Source of the DNA: Bacillota bacterium
GTDB taxonomy: Bacteria; Bacillota; Clostridia; Christensenellales; CAG-138
Length of the DNA: 15,400 nucleotides
Direction: 5' to 3'
NCBI GenBank assembly: GCA_023426265.1
Contig: JAFABA010000156.1
Location: 1 to 15,400, forward strand
Position 1 is the stretch's first letter, and the number at the start of each line of letters is the position of its first letter. Both the position numbers and the translations under genes were made by a program. The notes below the pieces were generated by a model that worked only from the letters and a program-made list of their open reading frames with translations, did not search any database and had not been told where the DNA came from. Positions 6,656 through 12,817 of the stretch are shown one piece after another.

Positions 6656-6682
6656 GACATGAAGAAAGAGAATTTCGTTACA
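6656..6682 (-). promoter_or_regulatory. Probable autoregulated ECF promoter for sigma/anti-sigma
   Basis: On the minus strand TGTAAC (6682-6677) is followed after 17 bases by TGTC (6659-6656). This matches the -35 AAC motif and -10 GTC motif, with the spacing typical of ECF sigma promoters (for example TGTAAC-N17-CGAC for B. subtilis SigX). The start site would fall near 6648, about 80 bases before the sigma ATG. A sigma-A reading of the same region (TATAAA downstream) lacks a -35. Confidence 0.5.
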
Positions 6683-6716
6683 TGGCAACTCAATTTTAAA
6701 TGGATTTATCGTGATC

Positions 6717-6746
6717 AAAAGCCGGGGTATTTCCCGGCTTTTCTTT
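6717..6746 (+). terminator. Hairpin terminator in the gap between the sigma gene and malQ
   Basis: A 10-bp stem (6717-6726 with 6733-6742) with a 6-base loop has A4 on the left and T4 on the right followed by CTTTT, so it can work on both strands. On the minus strand it would stop malQ read-through, some 280 bases past the malQ stop, before it reaches the sigma gene. No plus-strand gene ends here, so the minus-strand role looks more likely although the T run is better on the plus strand. Confidence 0.6.
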
Positions 6747-6781
6747 TAATCTTTCATGAGGGCTTTTCCCCGAACTTCCAA

Positions 6782-7008
6782 AGTTCGCAATGGTCGCGCC
6801 GCGTTGCGGCAAAGCCGCAGCCTTGCGCTCCCTTGCGACGGCCCGCAGGCCTAGTGCCCGAGGCGTCTCCCGCCGAGGGCCTCACTGGGCTTTTCGTGCC
6901 CGGGGCATCCGGCAAGCAGATGCCCGTTTCGGCCTTCGAACGGTCCACTGGACCGTTTGCTGCCTTTGGCACCGGTCTCAACCCCGCTGTATCCGCCACA
7001 GGCGGCGC
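6782..7008 (+). repeat. Mosaic intergenic stem-loop repeat, copy 2 (3' of malQ)
   Basis: This region begins with AGTTCGCAATGGTCGC (6782-6797), continues with TTGCGCTCCCTTGC and ends with the exact 17-mer TCCGCCACAGGCGGCGC (6992-7008), twelve bases past the malQ stop. It is in the same orientation as module C of copy 1, but about 140 bases longer. The extra part contains more hairpins: TGCGGC-AAA-GCCGCA (about 6813-6827) and a 9-bp near-continuous palindrome (6939-6947 with 6949-6957). It is GC-rich, low in complexity and has no plausible protein. Confidence 0.7.
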
Positions 7009-7020
7009 GCGGCTCCGCCC

Positions 7021-8493
7021 CTATCTCCCGTACATCTTCGTCACATGCCGGATCTTTTTCGCCAACGCATCGTCAGCCATTTCGGGCAGCAGCCGCCAGC
7101 ACCAGTTGCAGCCGGTGGTGCTGGGCAGGTTCATGCGCGCCTCGGTCCCAAGGCCCAGGTAATCCTGCATCTGCGCCACGAAAAGCTCGGCTACGGAGGA
7201 CATACCGCCGCGGATAAAGCCCCAATTGAGGCCTTCCAATTGGTTGAGGCCCAAATATTCCGCGGCGTAGCCCACGGCCTCTGGATCCCCGTTTTTGAGC
7301 CAGCCCACGACGGTATCGTTGTCGTGCGTGCCGGTGTAGCAGACGCAGGCGACAGGGTAGGTGTGGGGCTGGAAGCAGTCCTCGCACAGCGTATCGAATG
7401 CGAACTGCAGCACACGCATACCGGGATAGCCCGCGTATTCCATCAGCTCGTAGACGTCCTGGCTGAGCATGCCAAGGTCCTCCGCGATGATGGGCAGCGT
7501 GGGAAAATTGAGCTTGAGCGCGTCGATAAACGCGCGGCCGGGGCCTTTGCGCCACACGCCGTACCTTGCGGTTTTTTCCCCGCAGGGCACGTTCCAATAG
7601 CTGGAGAAGCCCCGGAAATGATCAATGCGCAGCATGTCGAACAGCCGGGCGGTCGCGGCGATGCGCCGCATCCACCATGCGAAGCCGTCACGCTCCATAT
7701 AGGCCCAGTCGTAGAGCGGGTTGCCCCAAAGCTGCCCGTCCTCTGAAAAATAATCCGGTGGGACGCCAGCCACATGGGTGGGCCTGCGCTCCTCATCCAG
7801 CAAAAACAGCTCCGGGTTGGCCCAGACGTCCGCGGAATCGAGCGCGACGTATATGGGGATGTCGCCGATCAACAGGATATCCAACTTTTCGCAACGGTCC
7901 CTGAACGCCTTCCACTGCCGGAAGAACAAAAACTGCAGATAGGTGTAAAAGCGGATTTCTTCCCGCAACAGCTCCCGGTAATTCTTAAGCGCCTCCTCTT
8001 TGCGCAGGCGGACGTCCTCCGGCCATTCGGTCCAGGGGCACATGTCGAACTGCGATTTCAAAGCCATGAACAGCGCATAATCCGGCAGCCAGAACGCGTG
8101 CTCCGCTTCAAACTCGGTAAGTGGCTCCAAATCCCGTTCATAGCCGCGCGCATAGGCCTTATGTAGCAGCGGCAGGCGCGCTTCATACACGGCGCAGTAG
8201 TCGATCCGCTCCGGGTCGTTGCCCCAGAACGGCTCTTCGACTTCCTCTTTCGTAAGCAGCCCGTCCTCAACAAGCAGTGGCAGATCAATAAAATACGGAT
8301 TGCCCGCGAACGCGGAAAAGGACTGGTACGGCGAATCCCCATAGCTGGTGGGGCCGGTGGGGAGCATCTGCCAATACCGCTGCCCGGCCTCGTGTAAAAA
8401 CGCCGCAAAGCGGTACGCCTCCTCCCCCAGCGTGCCGATGCCGTAGGGCGAGGGAAGCGAAGTGATATGCAGTAAAACGCCGCTTGCGCGCAT
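7021..8493 (-). CDS. malQ: 4-alpha-glucanotransferase (amylomaltase, GH77)
   Basis: MalQ transfers alpha-1,4-glucan segments between maltodextrins (disproportionation) in cytoplasmic glycogen and maltodextrin metabolism. The 490-residue product is full length for the bacterial family. It opens with the hallmark SGVLLHITSLPSPYGIGTLG and SYGDSPYQ. The catalytic set is intact: RIDHFRGF with nucleophile Asp291, IIAEDLG with acid/base Glu338 and THDND with Asp391. GDIPIYVALDSADVWANP and the GVPPDYFSEDGQLWGNPLYDW segment are also typical. The ATG at 8493 is chosen because GGAGG (8503-8499) lies 5 bases upstream; the frame is open to 8559, but that extension crosses the predicted promoter. It stands alone, reading toward glgB, with which it probably cooperates. 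Confidence 0.96.
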   Translation of the reverse strand: MRASGVLLHITSLPSPYGIGTLGEEAYRFAAFLHEAGQRYWQMLPTGPTSYGDSPYQSFSAFAGNPYFIDLPLLVEDGLLTKEEVEEPFWGNDPERIDYCAVYEARLPLLHKAYARGYERDLEPLTEFEAEHAFWLPDYALFMALKSQFDMCPWTEWPEDVRLRKEEALKNYRELLREEIRFYTYLQFLFFRQWKAFRDRCEKLDILLIGDIPIYVALDSADVWANPELFLLDEERRPTHVAGVPPDYFSEDGQLWGNPLYDWAYMERDGFAWWMRRIAATARLFDMLRIDHFRGFSSYWNVPCGEKTARYGVWRKGPGRAFIDALKLNFPTLPIIAEDLGMLSQDVYELMEYAGYPGMRVLQFAFDTLCEDCFQPHTYPVACVCYTGTHDNDTVVGWLKNGDPEAVGYAAEYLGLNQLEGLNWGFIRGGMSSVAELFVAQMQDYLGLGTEARMNLPSTTGCNWCWRLLPEMADDALAKKIRHVTKMYGR

Positions 8494-8523
8494 AGTAGCC
8501 TCCATCAATCGGGTGATTGGGTA

Positions 8524-8552
8524 AAAATAGCATATCCATGCCGCCGTGTAAA
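8524..8552 (-). promoter_or_regulatory. Promoter for malQ
   Basis: On the minus strand TTTACA (8552-8547) and TATTTT (8529-8524) are separated by exactly 17 bp, 5/6 and 4/6 matches to the sigma-A consensus. The leader to ATG 8493 would be about 25 nt. An imperfect inverted repeat with 7-bp GC arms (8570-8576 with 8589-8595, extendable past one mismatch) lies just upstream and could be an operator. Confidence 0.55.
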
Positions 8553-8877
8553 CCCCCAAAACGGTTGCACCGCCCGGTCCTTAAGGCACGGGCGGCGCAG
8601 GGCAACGTTCGACGGGCATTCAGACCATGCCATGCAAAGAGTTGCACCTTATGCATGACAGCAGCCAGGTCTGCAACAGCTCTGCGCCGGGTCAACCGCT
8701 GCGCGATCTCGCAGCAGCCGCGGCAAGCGCTTAAACGTTTCCCGACGCTTCTATACAATATTATATTAAGACGTTATACTTCTGTCAATCTGTCATGCCG
8801 CTGGAAACCGTACATTCTTTCGAAAAAACTTTGCTTAGCCCCAGCGATAGCGCCGCTCTTGCCATGCCGGATATTCC

Positions 8878-8906
8878 TTGTGAAACAGCCTCCTTTCTGC
8901 TATACT
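8878..8906 (+). promoter_or_regulatory. Promoter for mnmG-rsmG(-noc)
   Basis: TTGTGA (8878-8883), a 17-bp spacer and TATACT (8901-8906) preceded by TGC make an extended -10 sigma-A promoter with 4/6 and 5/6 box matches. The start site would be near 8913, giving a leader of about 53 nt to the ATG at 8966. The same -35 sequence and spacing occur before the ICMT-family gene. Confidence 0.6.
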
Positions 8907-8965
8907 CATTTCTGTGCATTTTCTTGCGCATGCCGAAAAAGAACTGCAAAGGAGGTGGAGGGCGC

Positions 8966-10843
8966 ATGCATTTTGAAGCGGGTACATACGACGCCGTAGT
9001 AGTAGGCGGCGGGCACGCAGGCTGCGAAGCCGCGCTGGCGCTTGCACGCATGGGCCGCTCCACACTGCTGCTTACGCTGAATTTGGACAGCATCGGCCTG
9101 ATGCCCTGCAACCCCGCCATTGGCGGAACGAGCAAGGGGCACCTGGTACGCGAACTCGACGCCATGGGCGGCGAAATGGGCCTTGCCGCGGACGATACGC
9201 TGATACAGATCCGCATGCTCAACCTGGGCAAGGGGCCAGCGGTGCATTCCCTGCGCGCACAGATGGACAAACGCCGCTACCATGAGCGCATGAAGCGCAC
9301 GCTCGAAGAAGCCGAAACCCTTACGCTGATGCAGGGCGAGTGCGGTGAGATTTTGACCGAAAACGGAAAAATCTCAGGCATCCTTACGGCCGGGGGCGCG
9401 AAAATACACTGCCGGGCCGTTGTGATCTGCACGGGCGTCTATTTAAAGAGCCGCATACTCATAGGTGAATGGCAGCAGGAAAGCGGCCCCGCAGGGCTCA
9501 TGCGCGCAACCGGGCTTTCCGGCGCGTTACTTGGGCTTGGGTTTACGCTGCGCCGGTTTAAGACCGGAACGCCTGCGCGGCTAAACGGCAGGAGTCTCGA
9601 TTATAGTAAAATGCAGATTCAGGAGGGCGACATCCCCATGCCCGCGTTTTCGTTTTTGACGCCGCCGCGGGATTTCCCCCAAACGCCCTGCTACTTGACA
9701 TACACCAACCAGGCGACGCACGGCGTGATTAAAAGCAACCTCCACCGCTCGCCCATATACGCGGGTGAAATCAAAGGAACGGGCGCGCGCTACTGCCCCT
9801 CCATAGAGGATAAGGTCGTCCGCTTCGCGGACAAGGAGCGCCACCAGATATTCATTGAGCCGGAAGGCCGCACCACAAACGAAATCTACGTGCAGGGCAT
9901 GAGCACATCCCTGCCCGCCGATGTGCAGCTACAAATGCTGCGCACAATAGAGGGCCTGGAGCATTGCGAAATGACGCGGCCGGGCTACGCCATAGAATAC
10001 GACTGCATCGACCCAACCGCGCTGAATGCGTGCCTGGGTTCCAAGGAGATTTCCGGCCTGTACTTCGCCGGGCAAATCAACGGCACCTCCGGCTATGAGG
10101 AAGCGGCGGCGCAGGGACTGTACGCCGCAATCAATGCCGGGTTGTATTTGAACAACGATGCGCCGCTCCTGCTGACCAGGGCGGATGCGTACATCGGCGT
10201 GCTGGCGGACGACCTCACCACAAAGGGCGTGGACGAACCCTACCGCATGATGACCTCCCGCGCGGAATACCGCCTGCTTTTAAGGCAGGACAACGCCGAT
10301 TTGAGGCTGACCGAGCTTGCAAGAAGGACGGGGCTCATTACCGACGCACGGTACGGCGCGCTGATGAAAAAGAAGGAAGGCATCGCCCAAGCCATGGAAG
10401 CGTTGAAGCGCGTGGCCCCGCCGGACGAGCGCCTTAACGCCTACTTGCAGGAAAAGGGCGAACCGATTGCAAAAACCGGCGTGCCGCTCTTTGACCTGTT
10501 AAAGCGCCACGATGTACGGTACACCGAGCTTTTGGCGCTGTACGACACGCTGCCTGCGTTGGCACCCGACGCGTTGGAGCAGGTGGAGCTTTCCGCCCGG
10601 TATGACGGGTATATCGACAAACAGCAGGCGCAGGTGGAACGCATGCGCTCGCTTGAGGACGCTTTGCTTCCACAGGACGCGGATTACCTTTCCATATCCG
10701 GCCTCCGCATTGAAGCGCGGCAGAAGCTCAATAAACGGCGCCCGCAAAACATCGGCCAGGCGGCGCGCATCCCCGGGGTATCGCCCGCGGATATCGCGGT
10801 GCTGCTGGTATGGAAAAAAGCGCAGGAATCAAGGGCATGCTGA
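8966..10843 (+). CDS. mnmG: tRNA uridine-5-carboxymethylaminomethyl modification enzyme MnmG (GidA)
   Basis: MnmG, with MnmE, installs the (carboxymethyl)aminomethyl group on C5 of U34 in tRNAs reading split codon boxes, using FAD, NADH and methylene-tetrahydrofolate. The 625-residue protein matches the usual length. The FAD-binding Rossmann motif VVVGGGHAGCEAA lies at 11-23, followed by the signature CNPAIGGTSKGHLVRELDAMGG (48-69, active-site-region Cys48), RPGYAIEYD (from 338), GQINGTSGYEEAAAQG (369-384) and a helical C-terminal domain that contacts MnmE and tRNA. ATG 8966 is preceded by AAAGGAGGTG, with 10 bases from GGAGG. mnmE, normally just upstream, is absent here and the gene has its own promoter. 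rsmG follows with overlap. Confidence 0.97.
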   Translation: MHFEAGTYDAVVVGGGHAGCEAALALARMGRSTLLLTLNLDSIGLMPCNPAIGGTSKGHLVRELDAMGGEMGLAADDTLIQIRMLNLGKGPAVHSLRAQMDKRRYHERMKRTLEEAETLTLMQGECGEILTENGKISGILTAGGAKIHCRAVVICTGVYLKSRILIGEWQQESGPAGLMRATGLSGALLGLGFTLRRFKTGTPARLNGRSLDYSKMQIQEGDIPMPAFSFLTPPRDFPQTPCYLTYTNQATHGVIKSNLHRSPIYAGEIKGTGARYCPSIEDKVVRFADKERHQIFIEPEGRTTNEIYVQGMSTSLPADVQLQMLRTIEGLEHCEMTRPGYAIEYDCIDPTALNACLGSKEISGLYFAGQINGTSGYEEAAAQGLYAAINAGLYLNNDAPLLLTRADAYIGVLADDLTTKGVDEPYRMMTSRAEYRLLLRQDNADLRLTELARRTGLITDARYGALMKKKEGIAQAMEALKRVAPPDERLNAYLQEKGEPIAKTGVPLFDLLKRHDVRYTELLALYDTLPALAPDALEQVELSARYDGYIDKQQAQVERMRSLEDALLPQDADYLSISGLRIEARQKLNKRRPQNIGQAARIPGVSPADIAVLLVWKKAQESRAC

Positions 10844-11520
10844 CGCTTTTAAACGAAAAGCTGCCGGATTTAACCGACATACAGCGCGAACAGCTTGCGC
10901 TCTATTTTGACCTGCTCGTCAAGGGCAACGAACAAATGAACCTCACCGCCATCGTCAGCCCGGAGGAAGCGGCGGATAAGCACTTTGTAGACTCGCTCCT
11001 TGCCCTCCCCTACCTGCAGCAATTCGCCCGCTGCATCGACGTGGGCACCGGCGCGGGCTTCCCCGGCATTCCGCTATTGATCGCCCGGCCGGACCTACAT
11101 ATGACGCTGCTCGACAGCCTCAACAAGCGCGTACGGTTTTTGGAGGATACGCTTCAGACGCTTCAGCTTCACGCACAATGCGTGCACGCCCGCGCGGAGG
11201 ACGCCGCAAAGACAGCGCCCCACCGTGAAGCCTACGATATCGCCCTTTCCCGCGCGGTGGCTCCGTTGCCGGTGCTTTTAGAGCTGACCGCCCCGTTTTT
11301 AAAGGTTGGCGGCGTTTCCATCTGCTACAAGGGCAAGAACGCGGAAGAAGAGATTGAGGCTGCGAAAAACGCGGCGGACATCCTCCGCTTCTCGCTCAGC
11401 GTCGTTTCCTTTTCCATGCCGTACGGGGAGCGCGCGCTGATACTCGCAAAAAAGACGGCCCCCACGCCCAAGAGCTACCCCCGAAAGGCCGGAGAGGCCG
11501 CAAGAAAACCGTTATCATGA
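10837..11520 (+). CDS. rsmG: 16S rRNA (guanine527-N7)-methyltransferase RsmG (GidB)
   Basis: RsmG methylates N7 of G527 in the 530 loop of 16S rRNA, using S-adenosylmethionine. The 227-residue protein shows the family features: DLLVKGNEQMNLTAI near the N-terminus, KHFVDSL, the SAM-binding motif I IDVGTGAGFPGIPL (67-80), LLDSLNKRVRFLE, and LSRAVAPL (137-144). The C-terminal tail KSYPRKAGEAARKPL carries the YPR(K)xGxxxKxPL signature. ATG 10837 is preferred: AGGA lies 9 bases upstream, the protein then matches the family N-terminus, and it overlaps the mnmG end by only 7 bases. ATG 10810 is an in-frame alternative without a good ribosome-binding site. It is co-transcribed with mnmG. Confidence 0.95.
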   Translation: MLTLLNEKLPDLTDIQREQLALYFDLLVKGNEQMNLTAIVSPEEAADKHFVDSLLALPYLQQFARCIDVGTGAGFPGIPLLIARPDLHMTLLDSLNKRVRFLEDTLQTLQLHAQCVHARAEDAAKTAPHREAYDIALSRAVAPLPVLLELTAPFLKVGGVSICYKGKNAEEEIEAAKNAADILRFSLSVVSFSMPYGERALILAKKTAPTPKSYPRKAGEAARKPLS

Positions 11521-11700
11521 CGTAAAGCGGTACAAAAACGCCAAAACCAGCACATCCAGGAATAAAATGGAGCATTCCCTGCCAGTTATATCCCCGATCC
11601 TGACGCGAATATCCGCGAACAGAGGGGAAAGCGCACTTTGTTTGTAATTAGGGCAGGAGATAAATAAGCCGCGCCGAAAGATGCATCAGGAGGGAGCAGT

Positions 11701-12591
11701 ATGGCCGTTTTCGATTTTTTGAAGGACAAGCGCAGCGAGGACGCCGGGCAAAAAGGACAGGCGGTTTCCGTGGCGTTGCCGGGCGCCGACGGCAAAAAGC
11801 TGATGCGCCTGACCATTGAGGAAATACGCCCCAACCCTAACCAGCCCCGCAAAACATTCGACGACGAGGCGCTTACGGAGCTTGCCGACTCCATCAAGCA
11901 GGTGGGTCTGATCCAGCCGCTGGTGGTACGCAAGACGGTAACCGGATACGAGCTGGTGGCGGGAGAACGCCGCCTGCGGGCCTGCAAGCTGCTGGGCATG
12001 AAAGAGGTGCCCTGCATAGTGGAGGACGCGATGGTGGAACAGGAAAGCGCCATGGTCGCGCTCATTGAAAACCTCCAGCGCGAAAACCTGCATTACCTGG
12101 AAGAGGCGGAGTGCTACGCGCAGCTTATCGCCACCTACGGGCTGACGCAGGAGGAGCTTGCGCTGCGCCTGGGCAAGAGCCAGTCCGCCGTGGCCAACAA
12201 GCTCAGGGTACTTCGGCTCTCCCCCGAAGTAAAGGACGCCATGACGGAAGCGCGTATGACCGAACGGCACGCGCGGGCTCTTCTGCGGCTAAAGGACGAC
12301 AGCGCGCAGATGCAGGTGATAGAAAAGGTCAAGGCGAAAGCATTATCCGTAAAGGACACCGAAAAGTTGGTGGAAAAGACGCTCAACCGCATGTTCGACG
12401 AAAAAAAGGACGGCGCCGCGCCGCGGCCCAAGATTTTGCGGTATATGCGGGATTACCGATTGTTTTTGAACTCCATCAACGCCGCGGCCAAGCAGCTATC
12501 CGACCTCGGCATGCATGTGGAAGTGGAACAGACCGACGCCGCGGATGGCGTGGACGTGTTTATCCGTGTGCGGCGGAACGCGAAGGAGTAA
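11701..12591 (+). CDS. noc: Nucleoid occlusion protein Noc (ParB family)
   Basis: Noc is a CTP-switch ParB paralogue that binds NBS sites, spreads on DNA, tethers the nucleoid to the membrane and blocks division over chromosomes. The 296-residue protein has the ParB core: NPNQPR (45-50), the CTP-binding VAGERRLRA (86-94), ENLQRENL (123-130), and a helix-turn-helix LTQEELALRLGKSQSAVANK (148-167). MTERHARALLRL and LSVKDTEKLVEK follow, then a C-terminal segment like that of B. subtilis Noc. The position directly after rsmG also matches noc rather than spo0J. The N-terminus MAVFDFLKDK could be the short membrane-binding helix. AGGAGG lies about 8 bases before ATG 11701. No parA neighbour is present. 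A genome with a single ParB could use it for segregation instead, so the Noc call is likely but not certain. Confidence 0.83.
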   Translation: MAVFDFLKDKRSEDAGQKGQAVSVALPGADGKKLMRLTIEEIRPNPNQPRKTFDDEALTELADSIKQVGLIQPLVVRKTVTGYELVAGERRLRACKLLGMKEVPCIVEDAMVEQESAMVALIENLQRENLHYLEEAECYAQLIATYGLTQEELALRLGKSQSAVANKLRVLRLSPEVKDAMTEARMTERHARALLRLKDDSAQMQVIEKVKAKALSVKDTEKLVEKTLNRMFDEKKDGAAPRPKILRYMRDYRLFLNSINAAAKQLSDLGMHVEVEQTDAADGVDVFIRVRRNAKE

Positions 12592-12595
12592 AAAC

Positions 12596-12653
12596 GTTGA
12601 GGGCGTTGCCCTCAAACTTCCACTTAGGGGCGTAACGACCCTAAGAACCCATA
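12596..12653 (+). repeat. Mosaic intergenic stem-loop repeat, copy 3, modules A and B (3' of noc)
   Basis: Four bases after the noc stop, GTTGAGGGC (12596-12604) opens a perfect 8-bp hairpin (12597-12604 with 12608-12615). Module B follows at 12623-12653. It forms a 7-bp hairpin and ends in AAGAACCC, matching copy 1 (3390-3420) at 27 of 31 positions by eye. The placement of module A right behind a stop codon is the same as after glgB. Confidence 0.72.
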
Positions 12654-12659
12654 GGGATT

Positions 12660-12687
12660 CAAAAGGGGCGTTACGCCCCTTTTGCGG
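12660..12687 (+). terminator. Terminator of noc (mnmG-rsmG-noc unit)
   Basis: An 11-bp perfect inverted repeat (12660-12670 with 12674-12684, loop TTA) has A4 at its left arm and T4 at its right arm, so the U-run lies within the stem as in many bidirectional terminators. It follows noc by 69 bases and could also serve the convergent methyltransferase gene. Confidence 0.6.
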
Positions 12688-12708
12688 TGGTTTGGGGGGA
12701 CGCAGCCA

Positions 12709-12784
12709 AGCGCCGCCTGTGGCGGAAGAAGCGCAGCGCAGTCCCAGTGAGCAAAGGAGCACAAGTATGCGACTATTGCGAACT
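12709..12784 (-). repeat. Mosaic intergenic stem-loop repeat, copy 3, module C (inverted)
   Basis: The reverse complement of this stretch begins AGTTCGCAATAGTCGC and ends with the exact 17-mer TCCGCCACAGGCGGCGC (plus-strand 12710-12726), aligning with module C of copy 1 (3279-3366) with small gaps. It lies just past the 3' end of the minus-strand methyltransferase gene, so its orientation relative to that gene's 3' end differs from the malQ copy. Confidence 0.68.
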
Positions 12785-12817
12785 GCGGGACTGGAGCCTC
12801 CAACGTCCCCACATCTA

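Larger units (their letters stand above)
6567..7020. other. Gene-free stretch between the sigma gene and malQ
   Basis: The first 90 bases are the sigma-gene leader and its ECF-like promoter, then come the hairpin at 6717-6746 and the repeat mosaic to 7008. An open frame from ATG 6659 runs through the terminator and into the repeat, lacks a ribosome-binding site, and is not considered a gene. Confidence 0.6.
8494..8965. other. Divergent intergenic region malQ / mnmG
   Basis: The region contains the malQ ribosome-binding site and promoter, the inverted repeat at 8570-8595, and the mnmG promoter and ribosome-binding site. It also holds a weaker plus-strand promoter-like pair, TTAAAC (8731-8736), 17 bp, TACAAT (8754-8759). 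A partial catabolite-control (cre) resemblance at 8722-8735 overlaps that pair. The stretch 8600-8720 shows nothing recognisable. The open frame from ATG 8795 into mnmG lies partly upstream of the best promoter and is not taken as coding. Confidence 0.55.

Noticed and set aside
6659..7162. Plus-strand open frame between the sigma gene and malQ
   Set aside because: It passes through a terminator hairpin and the repeat mosaic into malQ antisense, with no ribosome-binding site or recognisable domain.
6790..8166. Long plus-strand open frames antisense to malQ
   Set aside because: They are shadows caused by GC-rich codon usage in malQ, which has all its catalytic motifs on the minus strand.
8494..8559. 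Upstream extension of malQ to ATG 8559
   Set aside because: It would start at or before the predicted promoter; the ATG at 8493 has GGAGG and the family N-terminus.
8722..8735. Catabolite-control (cre) resemblance upstream of mnmG and malQ
   Set aside because: It matches about 11 of 14 positions of a degenerate consensus, is distant from the malQ promoter, and is too weak to call.
8795..8965. Upstream extension of mnmG to ATG 8795
   Set aside because: It crosses the TTGTGA-17-TATACT promoter and adds 57 residues absent from MnmG proteins; AAAGGAGGTG marks the ATG at 8966.
11521..11700. Separate promoter for noc (TTGTTT-17-TAAATA)
   Set aside because: The -10 matches only three consensus bases. 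No terminator separates rsmG from noc, so co-transcription is the simpler reading.
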